Positions 17,214-22,764 of a DNA stretch of 22,764 nucleotides are shown one piece after another. The notes below the pieces were generated by a model, which saw only the letters and a list, made by a program, of their open reading frames with translations, searched no databases and had not been told where the DNA came from. A program made the translations under genes and the position numbers. How positions within the stretch are numbered: the stretch's first letter is position 1; each line of letters begins with the position of its first letter. Origin of the DNA: an uncultured Collinsella sp. (GTDB lineage Bacteria; Actinomycetota; Coriobacteriia; Coriobacteriales; Coriobacteriaceae); assembly GCA_900548265.1 (NCBI GenBank), contig URKG01000028.1, positions 1 through 22,764 on the forward strand. Reading direction: 5' to 3'.

Positions 17214-18473
17214 ATGAAATACACCAAGCTCGAGCGTAACTGGGTTATGTACGATGTGGGCAATTCGGCCCTCGTGTTGCTCAATACCTCGGTGGTGCCC
17301 ATCTACTTTAACGCCATCAATACCGGTGCTTCCTCGGCAGACCTGGTGGTCGCTTGGGGCAACGCGCAGACGATCGCCTCGCTGGTCATTGCCATGCTCA
17401 TGCCCATTCTGGGCGCGCTTGCCGATTACGCCGGCAACAAGATCAAGTTCTTCTTGGGCTTCTTCCTCACGGGTCTGGTGCTTTGCCTGGCGCAGGCTAT
17501 CCCAATGTCCGCTATGGCATTTTTGACTGTGTACGTGCTGTGCACCATCGGCCTTAACTCTTCTATGACGTTCTACGACGCCATGCTGCCCGACATTACC
17601 ACCGACGAGCGCATGGATGCCGTGTCCAGCTCGGGCTATGCCTGGGGCTACATCGGTTCCACCGTGCCGTTCATCATCTGCCTGGCGCTCATCATGGGTG
17701 GCCCCGCTCTTGGCGTCCCCACCATGCTGGCAACGCGTCTGTCGTTTATCATCACTGGTGCCTGGTGGCTCATCTTTACCCTGCCGCTCATTCGCACCTA
17801 TAAGCAAAAGTATGGTCGCGAGCGCGGTCCCGAGGACACCATCGGCCACATCGTTGGCGGTGTGTTCTCCGAGGTCGGACACACCATGCGCGAGATCGCC
17901 CACAACAAGACCGTGCTGGTCTACATGATTGCGTTCTTCTTCTATATCGATGGCGTCCACACGGTCATTTCCATGGCTACCAGCTACGGCTCGGCTTTGG
18001 GTATCGACTCGACCCAGCTGGTGCTGGCGCTGCTCGTTACGCAGTTTGTGGCCTTTCCGTCCGCCATCATCTACGGCAAGCTCGCCGGACGCATGGGCAC
18101 GCTCAACATGATCCTGGTGGCGGTCGCCGCCTACATGGGTATTGTGCTGTTCGCCGCGTTCTTCCTAAAGACCGCCTTTGAATTCTGGGTGCTTGCCATT
18201 ATGGTCGGCCTGTTCCAGGGCGGCGTGCAGGCGCTCAGCCGTAGCTACTTTGGCCGCATTATCCCCAAGGAAAAATCCAACGAGTACTACGGCTTCTTTG
18301 ACATCTTCGGTCGTTATGCAAGCGTCATGGGCACCTTCCTAGTGTCGGTCGTCACCTCGCTGACCGGCAACCCGTCGCTGGGCGTCCTTTCCATTGGCGT
18401 GCTGCTGATCGTTGGCTTTATGCTGCTGGTTCGCCTGTCCCGCATGACTCGGGCGGCAGAGCATGCCGCATAG
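17214..18473 (+). CDS. MFS transporter, UMF1 (Atg22-like) family
   Basis: A 419-residue integral membrane carrier. The ATG at 17214 is preceded by GAAAGGG with an 8-base gap. The N-terminal NWVMYDVGNSAL motif before and within helix 1 is the hallmark of the UMF1 branch of the major facilitator superfamily, related to yeast vacuolar effluxer Atg22. About 12 helices follow, with the ADYAGNKIK loop between helices 2 and 3 typical of MFS. Bacterial UMF1 substrates are unknown; efflux of amino acids or other small molecules is a guess from Atg22. It has its own candidate promoter and ends 170 bases before the glycosyltransferase. Confidence 0.9.
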   Translation: MKYTKLERNWVMYDVGNSALVLLNTSVVPIYFNAINTGASSADLVVAWGNAQTIASLVIAMLMPILGALADYAGNKIKFFLGFFLTGLVLCLAQAIPMSAMAFLTVYVLCTIGLNSSMTFYDAMLPDITTDERMDAVSSSGYAWGYIGSTVPFIICLALIMGGPALGVPTMLATRLSFIITGAWWLIFTLPLIRTYKQKYGRERGPEDTIGHIVGGVFSEVGHTMREIAHNKTVLVYMIAFFFYIDGVHTVISMATSYGSALGIDSTQLVLALLVTQFVAFPSAIIYGKLAGRMGTLNMILVAVAAYMGIVLFAAFFLKTAFEFWVLAIMVGLFQGGVQALSRSYFGRIIPKEKSNEYYGFFDIFGRYASVMGTFLVSVVTSLTGNPSLGVLSIGVLLIVGFMLLVRLSRMTRAAEHAA

Positions 18474-18520
18474 GAGCGAGCGGCTATTGTGCCTGTCCAC
18501 GGTACTCTTTTGGGGTTATC

Positions 18521-18550
18521 CGCAATAAACATTGCGACTTGCGAGCAATG
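18521..18550. promoter_or_regulatory. Overlapping ATTGC dyads before the glycosyltransferase
   Basis: CGCAAT (18521-18526) and ATTGCG (18531-18536) form one inverted repeat with a 4-base gap. CATTGC (18530-18535) and GCAATG (18545-18550) form a second one with a 9-base gap. They sit directly upstream of a TATGAT -10-like box, as an operator would. Confidence 0.4.
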
Positions 18551-18571
18551 ATTTGCCCAAGTGGGTATGAT
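18539..18571 (+). promoter_or_regulatory. Candidate promoter of the glycosyltransferase operon
   Basis: TATGAT at 18566-18571 follows GTGGG. TTGCGA at 18539-18544 is 21 bases upstream, the same long spacing as before nifJ. A strong terminator begins 17 bases after the -10. Confidence 0.3.
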
Positions 18572-18587
18572 GGAATCAGCTAGGTCG

Positions 18588-18623
18588 CGGGGCGTCGCCT
18601 GTGTTTGGCGGCGCCCCGTTTTT
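18588..18623 (+). terminator. Strong terminator between MFS and glycosyltransferase genes
   Basis: CGGGGCGTCGCC (18588-18599) pairs with GGCGGCGCCCCG (18607-18618), with one T-G pair, a 7-base loop and then TTTTT. It ends the transporter transcript. Because it lies downstream of the candidate promoter at 18539, it could also attenuate the next operon. Confidence 0.9.
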
Positions 18624-18643
18624 GTGTTGCAGGGAGGGAAGGC

Positions 18644-19831
18644 ATGAACGCCACGGTTGTGATTCCAACATATTGGGCGGGCGATGATGCCCGTGCAAAC
18701 GCTCCCGGCGTCTATGACCACTCGACGAAGCTCAACGCCACCAATCCCGAGCTCGACCGCTGCCTGGCCTCGCTCGAGCAGGTGCGCGACATTCCGAGGA
18801 TTATTCTTTTGGTGGTCTGTCCCATTTCGGCCACGGCTGATGTGTCGAAGCGCGTCCGCGAAATCGTCGACGCGCACCCTACGCTCAAGGTCACCGTGGT
18901 TACCAACACCCAGGCATCGCGCATCGCCGACCGTGTGGCGCAGATTGCTCCCAAGGGCTCGGGCGAGTGCGTGAGCCTGCGCGGATACGGCGCCATTCGC
19001 AATATGGGGCTTGCCTGCGCTGCGGTGCTCGGCCACGACGCCGTTGTCTTTTTGGATGACGACGAGACCGTTATCGATGCCGACTTTATGAAGCGCGCGA
19101 CCTATGCGCTGGGTCAGCAGACGCGTCAGGGCCTGCCGATTTTGGTTAAGAGCGGTTACTTTTACGATCGCGACGGATCGCCGCTGGCGCCCACAGACAA
19201 GGTGGGCATTTGCCATCGTTGGTGGACCAAGCGCATCGAGTTCAATCGCTGGATGAAAAAGGCGCTCTTGGGCACCCGCATCTCGCGTTCAAACTACGTG
19301 TGCGGCGGCCTTGTGGCACTTCATGCCCGCGCCTTTACCCGTGTGGCGTTTGACCCGTTTATCACCCGAGGCGAGGACCTGGATTACCTCTTTAACATGC
19401 GCATGTTTGGCTACGACGTGTGGTTTGATAACGAATGGACCGTTCGTCACCTGCCGCCCGAGTCCGAGAAGCGCTCGCCGCGCTTTATGCAGGATGTGTA
19501 CCGTTGGTACTACGAGCGGGCCAAGCTGTCGTTTGCCGCGCACCAGCAGGAGCTCGTTCCCGTCACGGCCGCGTCGCTCATGCCCTATCCGGGCCCGTGG
19601 ATTTCACGCGAGCTCGACGACCGTGTGCGCAAGACCGCCATGGTCCGCAGCGTGTTTACCCGCGAGCGCGAGGGGTATCTACGCATTTGGCGCCACGGTA
19701 TTGACGAGGCCAAGACCTACGCGCGCCAAAACGCCGCAAGCTACCTGCGTTTTCAGAGCTTCTGGCCCAAGATCATGGACGGGCTCTGGCGCGACGCACA
19801 ACTGACCAGCATCCTGGAGGGGACTGAATGA
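18644..19831 (+). CDS. GT2-like glycosyltransferase
   Basis: A 395-residue cytoplasmic-looking glycosyltransferase of the GT-A fold. The ATG at 18644 follows GGGAGGGAAGG. It opens with the nucleotide-sugar motif VVIPTYW at 5-11, then GAIRNMGL at 116-123, a DDD (138-140) divalent-metal motif in FLDDDE, and RGEDLDYLFNMR around 242-253, the usual acceptor/catalytic ED. The C-terminal 120 residues are a helical, aromatic-rich extension. No membrane helix is visible. The nucleotide sugar and acceptor are unknown, and no polysaccharide cluster is adjacent. Its TGA overlaps the ATG of the sensor kinase (AATGA), so the two are translationally coupled. This is an unusual pairing that suggests the kinase system senses or controls a surface glycan. 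Confidence 0.85.
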   Translation: MNATVVIPTYWAGDDARANAPGVYDHSTKLNATNPELDRCLASLEQVRDIPRIILLVVCPISATADVSKRVREIVDAHPTLKVTVVTNTQASRIADRVAQIAPKGSGECVSLRGYGAIRNMGLACAAVLGHDAVVFLDDDETVIDADFMKRATYALGQQTRQGLPILVKSGYFYDRDGSPLAPTDKVGICHRWWTKRIEFNRWMKKALLGTRISRSNYVCGGLVALHARAFTRVAFDPFITRGEDLDYLFNMRMFGYDVWFDNEWTVRHLPPESEKRSPRFMQDVYRWYYERAKLSFAAHQQELVPVTAASLMPYPGPWISRELDDRVRKTAMVRSVFTREREGYLRIWRHGIDEAKTYARQNAASYLRFQSFWPKIMDGLWRDAQLTSILEGTE

Positions 19832-21171
19832 TCGACCGCCGCGCCCAGCGCGATAACTCAATATCAATCTTTCGCGTGATCGCCGTTGTCTGCGCCATCT
19901 GCGTGCTGTTGTACTTTATTTTTGCCCTGGCGACCGGAATCGAGCCAATCGCGACCGTGATCGCCTGCGCGCTGCTGTGCATCTTTCTGTGCATTTTTAT
20001 CTATTTGACGCTCAATCCCGATTCGGTGCGTTCGCAGTACACCGAAGAGACGCTCTCGGTGGCCTCTGCCATGCTCGAGGACATCAAAGGCGGCCTGACG
20101 CAGGAGTCGGCGCGTCTGGTGTGCCAGCGCATTTTGCCCGAGACGCGTGCCATGACGGTTGCCATCACCGACGAGAGCAACGTGCTGGCCTGCGCGGGCG
20201 AGTTTGAGGAAAAGCTGCTGCCCGATTCGCCCATCCACACACTTGCCACGCGCTACGTCATCGAGCACGGTATCGTCCAGTCGTTCAACCGCGTGGTGGA
20301 CGTGGTGGGCTCGGATGGCTCGCACAACCATGTTCCCGCCGGTATCATCGCTCCTATCAAGGTGGGCGACCGCACCGTCGGCACGCTTAAGTTCTACTAC
20401 AAGACCCTGCGTGCCGTCGACCGCACCCAGTACGCGCTCGCCTCGGGTTTTGCCGAGATTCTGTCCACGCAGCTCGCCATCCACGAGCTCGAGGTGCAAA
20501 AGGAGCTCACGGCCCGTGCCGAGGTGCGTGCCCTGCAAGCGCAGATCAACCCACACTTCCTGTTCAATACGCTCAACACCATCGCGTCGTTTACGCGTAC
20601 CGACCCGCTGCGCGCCCGCGAGCTGCTGCGCGAGTTCTCCTCGTTCTATCGCGCCACGCTCGACAATTCGGGCTCGCTCATTCCTGTGTCGCGCGAGGTC
20701 GCGCAGACCAAGCGCTACCTGACGTTTGAGAAGGCGCGCTTTGGCGAGGACCGCGTGCTGGCGACCTTCGATGTGTCCGAGGACGTCGAGGACACGCTGG
20801 TGCCGGCATTTGTAATCCAGCCGATCGTCGAGAATGCCGTGCGCCACGGTATGGGCGATGGCGATGCGCTGAGGATCGACGTGTCGGTCCACACGGATGG
20901 CGACGATGCGATTTTGATTGCGGTCGCCGATAACGGCGTGGGCATGGACGAAGGCACCGCTGCCAGACTGTTTGACGAGCGCTCCGCCCGTCCCGATGCC
21001 AACTCCCCGCAGGGCGGCGGCGCCGGTGTGGCCATGCACAATATTTCGGAGCGGATTCATCGCTTTTATGGACCGCACTCCTATACGCGCGTCGAATCGG
21101 CCCCGGGCAAGGGCACTAAAGTGCTCCTGCATCTCGATTTGTCGGAGAGCATCTTCGACATTCAAGAGTAG
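19828..21171 (+). CDS. LytS-like sensor histidine kinase, second copy
   Basis: A 447-residue membrane kinase. GGAGGGG in the end of the glycosyltransferase gene serves as ribosome site and the start overlaps that gene's stop. Two membrane helices lie at about 14-33 and 38-58. A GAF-like domain follows (about 75-205), then the His_kinase domain with His243 in NPHFLFN and a HATPase domain with Asn336 in IVENAVRHG and DNGVGMDE. All phosphotransfer and ATP residues are intact. It shares architecture and long similar blocks with the kinase at 13917. The partner LytTR regulator begins 72 bases downstream. Likely role: membrane or cytoplasmic signal sensing linked to the surface glycan made by the coupled glycosyltransferase (inference). 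Confidence 0.92.
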   Translation: MIDRRAQRDNSISIFRVIAVVCAICVLLYFIFALATGIEPIATVIACALLCIFLCIFIYLTLNPDSVRSQYTEETLSVASAMLEDIKGGLTQESARLVCQRILPETRAMTVAITDESNVLACAGEFEEKLLPDSPIHTLATRYVIEHGIVQSFNRVVDVVGSDGSHNHVPAGIIAPIKVGDRTVGTLKFYYKTLRAVDRTQYALASGFAEILSTQLAIHELEVQKELTARAEVRALQAQINPHFLFNTLNTIASFTRTDPLRARELLREFSSFYRATLDNSGSLIPVSREVAQTKRYLTFEKARFGEDRVLATFDVSEDVEDTLVPAFVIQPIVENAVRHGMGDGDALRIDVSVHTDGDDAILIAVADNGVGMDEGTAARLFDERSARPDANSPQGGGAGVAMHNISERIHRFYGPHSYTRVESAPGKGTKVLLHLDLSESIFDIQE

Positions 21172-21243
21172 AATAATTGGTTGCGGGTTTAACGCTAGTT
21201 GGCGGATGCCCGACGTAGTTAGTTGACGAAAGGTTTTATCCCT

Positions 21244-21960
21244 ATGCTGCGTGCGATGATTGTGGATGACGAGGCCCCGGCCCGTTCGGAACTTCGCTTC
21301 TTGCTCGAGCAGACGGGCAAGATCGGCACGATCACAGAAGCGTCGAGCGTTCGCTCCGCCATCGAGATGCTCATGGAGAGCCGCGTCGATGTCGTGTTCC
21401 TTGATATTTCGATGCCTGGCGCTTCGGGTCTGCAGCTTGCCGAGGCACTGCACAAGCTCAAGAATCCGCCGGCGATCGTATTTGTAACCGCGTACAGCGA
21501 TCACGCGGTCGAGGCGTTTGATGTAGATGCCGTCGACTATCTGATGAAACCGGTCGAGGAGGCTCGCCTGGATCGAGCGATCGATAAGGTTATGCAACGC
21601 GCCAAACCTGTCACGGACAGCAAGGTGACCATCGAGCGCATCCCGGTGGAAAAGGGCGGCCGCAAGGTCCTCATCCCCGTGGACGACATTCGCTTTATTA
21701 TGGCCAAGGACGATTACTCCTGTATTTATACGGTCGATGACCGCTTTTTGTCCACGACCTCGCTGGCACAGTTCGAGGCCAAGCTCTGCGACTTTGGCTT
21801 CTTCCGCGTTCACCGCCGCTATATCGTCAACCTGGCGTGTGTCACCGATGTCGAGACGGTTCCCTCGGGCGCTATCCAGCTGGGTATTACGGGCGTCGAT
21901 GAACGCGTACCGGTTTCGCGCCGTCGCGTCGTGCCACTCAAAAAAGCTCTGAGCCTCTAG
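21244..21960 (+). CDS. LytTR response regulator, second copy
   Basis: A 238-residue regulator. The ATG at 21244 is about 10 bases after GAAAGG; an in-frame ATG at 21223 lacks a site. The receiver domain has IVDDE at 6-10, phospho-acceptor Asp54 in FLDISMPG, FVTAY, and the Lys in MKPVEE. The LytTR domain (about 130-238) has FFRVHRRYIVNL and ends with VPVSRRRV. It is a close paralogue of the regulator at 15341 in every block. It is cotranscribed with the kinase upstream and followed by a terminator. The two regulators' DNA-recognition segments are similar (RVHRSYLVNL against RVHRRYIVNL), so overlapping targets are possible. Confidence 0.95.
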   Translation: MLRAMIVDDEAPARSELRFLLEQTGKIGTITEASSVRSAIEMLMESRVDVVFLDISMPGASGLQLAEALHKLKNPPAIVFVTAYSDHAVEAFDVDAVDYLMKPVEEARLDRAIDKVMQRAKPVTDSKVTIERIPVEKGGRKVLIPVDDIRFIMAKDDYSCIYTVDDRFLSTTSLAQFEAKLCDFGFFRVHRRYIVNLACVTDVETVPSGAIQLGITGVDERVPVSRRRVVPLKKALSL

Positions 21961-21967
21961 TACATTG

Positions 21968-22017
21968 GCCCCGCAGCCCTGTAGACCAAAATCGTCTGCG
22001 GAGCCGTGGGGCTTTTT
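21968..22017 (+). terminator. Terminator of the second LytTR operon
   Basis: GCCCC (21968-21972) pairs with GGGGC (22008-22012). An alternative stem, CCGCAG (21971-21976) with CTGCGG (21996-22001), lies inside. TTTTT follows at 22013-22017. Confidence 0.75.
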
Positions 22018-22054
22018 GCATGAATGCACCAAATCGTTTTGCGGAAGGGATTCC

Positions 22055-22522
22055 ATGAACAGTGCAAGCGCCAAGCGTATCGACATTATCTCGGACACCC
22101 ACGGCTATCTTTCGCCTGCGCTCCTGGACGAGCTTAAGGGTGCGGATCTGATTATCCACGCCGGCGACCTTACGTCGGAAATGGACTACGAGCACCTGCG
22201 CACCATCGCCCCCGTGCGAGCGGTGCTGGGCAATAACGATTACTACCGCGACTACGGCCCCGATGTGGACCGCTTGGCGCTCTTTACCTACGAAGGACTC
22301 AAGTTCGCCGTAGCCCACTACCGCGAAGACCTTCCGGTGGGATCCGTAGACGTAGCCATCAACGGCCACACCCACGTAACCAAAGAAGCCCAAGTGGGCC
22401 GTTGCTTAGTCCTCAACCCGGGCAGCGCCAGCTACCCCAGAGGCACCCGAGGCCCCACCATGGCCAGAATGCTAGTAAAAGACGGCAAGATCATAAGTAC
22501 CAAGTTTATTGACCTAGACTAA
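22055..22522 (+). CDS. YfcE/MJ0936-type metallophosphoesterase
   Basis: A 155-residue cytoplasmic phosphodiesterase. The ATG at 22055 follows GGAAGGGA. Metal-site blocks of the family are present: Asp14 and His16 in SDTHG, Asp38 in HAGD, GNND at 59-62 where GNCD is usual, His88 in AHY where HGH is usual, and GHTH at 104-107, then LNPGS. Such enzymes cleave simple phosphodiesters in vitro and their physiological substrates are mostly unknown. The last third uses many codons that are rare elsewhere in the window (AGA, ATA, CTA, GTA), an odd shift within one short gene. It is monocistronic between two terminators and unrelated to the upstream signalling operon. Confidence 0.92.
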   Translation: MNSASAKRIDIISDTHGYLSPALLDELKGADLIIHAGDLTSEMDYEHLRTIAPVRAVLGNNDYYRDYGPDVDRLALFTYEGLKFAVAHYREDLPVGSVDVAINGHTHVTKEAQVGRCLVLNPGSASYPRGTRGPTMARMLVKDGKIISTKFIDLD

Positions 22523-22531
22523 CCGCAACAA

Positions 22532-22562
22532 AAACGGGGGATGCACAATGCGTCCCCCGTTT
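22532..22562 (+). terminator. Terminator of the metallophosphoesterase gene
   Basis: AAACGGGGGA (22532-22541) pairs exactly with TCCCCCGTTT (22553-22562), and the stem extends inward by three more pairs around a 5-base loop. The flanking A and T runs make it bidirectional. Confidence 0.88.
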
Positions 22563-22623
22563 CCATTTGAGCCAAAGGCAGAGCTTCAACAAAAACAATC
22601 AGACCACCCCCGCCGAGGAGCAC

Positions 22624-22654
22624 GCGGGCTAGCCGCGCAGCGGCGCACGCCCGC
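22624..22654. repeat. Nested GC-rich palindrome at right end
   Basis: GCGGGC (22624-22629) with GCCCGC (22649-22654) encloses GCCGC (22632-22636) with GCGGC (22640-22644). The bases around it (22563-22738) hold no credible gene. Confidence 0.5.
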
Positions 22655-22738
22655 AAAACTGGTTGAATAATGTGACGGCAGGGAGGGCTTCCGGGGCTGA
22701 GGGCGGGGGTTAAGTTTGTCGCGAGTTCCGCACGCAAA

Positions 22739-22761
22739 GGAAAGCACTTAATGTGCTTTCC
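22739..22761 (-). terminator. Hairpin at right edge, probably ending a gene beyond the window
   Basis: GGAAAGCAC (22739-22747) pairs exactly with GTGCTTTCC (22753-22761) around TTAAT. On the - strand it is followed by TTTGC, so it may terminate a gene converging from the right. Confidence 0.5.
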
Positions 22762-22764
22762 GTC

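Noticed and set aside
19864..22098. 744-codon - strand frame opposite the second kinase and regulator
   Set aside because: It spans two well-supported + strand genes and their intergenic gap and has no recognisable domain.

Overview
The window is a high-GC, gene-dense bacterial chromosome segment with almost all genes on the + strand. Gene content and codon use point to a strictly anaerobic gut actinobacterium of the Coriobacteriia, most likely Collinsella or a close relative. This is an inference from family knowledge, because no rRNA or marker gene is present. The supports are a single-chain pyruvate:ferredoxin oxidoreductase with very strong codon bias, a catabolic carbamate kinase, a UMF1-type MFS transporter, GAF/HisKA_7TM-less LytS-like kinases with LytTR regulators, and GGGGAC-core palindromic intergenic repeats of the kind I associate with Collinsella.

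Layout. (1) 68-3753: a tight three-gene operon for an exported Ser/Gly-linker protein of unknown function, a Ser/Thr protein kinase with a four-helix membrane tail, and an FHA-domain protein. It looks like a phospho-signalling module that may continue off the left edge. (2) 3754-4235: a gene-free control region with a REP-like palindrome and a long, palindrome-rich leader for nifJ. (3) 4236-7775: nifJ, the central pyruvate-oxidising enzyme, followed by a terminator nested inside a 29-bp perfect inverted repeat. (4) 7911-9492: an AT-rich control region and arcC (carbamate kinase) with a strong terminator. (5) 9503-10583: a three-unit REP-like element and, on the - strand, a membrane-anchored C39-like cysteine peptidase. 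(6) 10939-13799: an APC-family amino acid permease and a metal-dependent amidohydrolase, probably one uptake-and-hydrolysis unit. (7) 13917-21960: a signalling and cell-surface region. It has two clearly paralogous LytS/LytTR two-component systems bracketing a zinc-dependent phospholipase C-like protein, a UMF1 transporter and a GT2-like glycosyltransferase whose stop codon overlaps the start of the second sensor kinase. (8) 22055-22522: a small YfcE-type metallophosphoesterase, then terminators and a structured but gene-free right end.

How it fits together. Energy metabolism (pyruvate to acetyl-CoA plus reduced ferredoxin; carbamoyl phosphate to ATP) sits beside peptide or amide scavenging (permease, amidohydrolase, peptidase). 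The rest is regulatory and cell-envelope machinery. The most unusual points are the duplicated LytTR systems, each preceded by a promoter-like sequence running straight into a terminator hairpin; the glycosyltransferase-histidine kinase coupling; the kinase/FHA/exported-protein trio; and several elaborate palindromes around nifJ and arcC. I found no rRNA, tRNA, CRISPR array, insertion sequence or phage gene.
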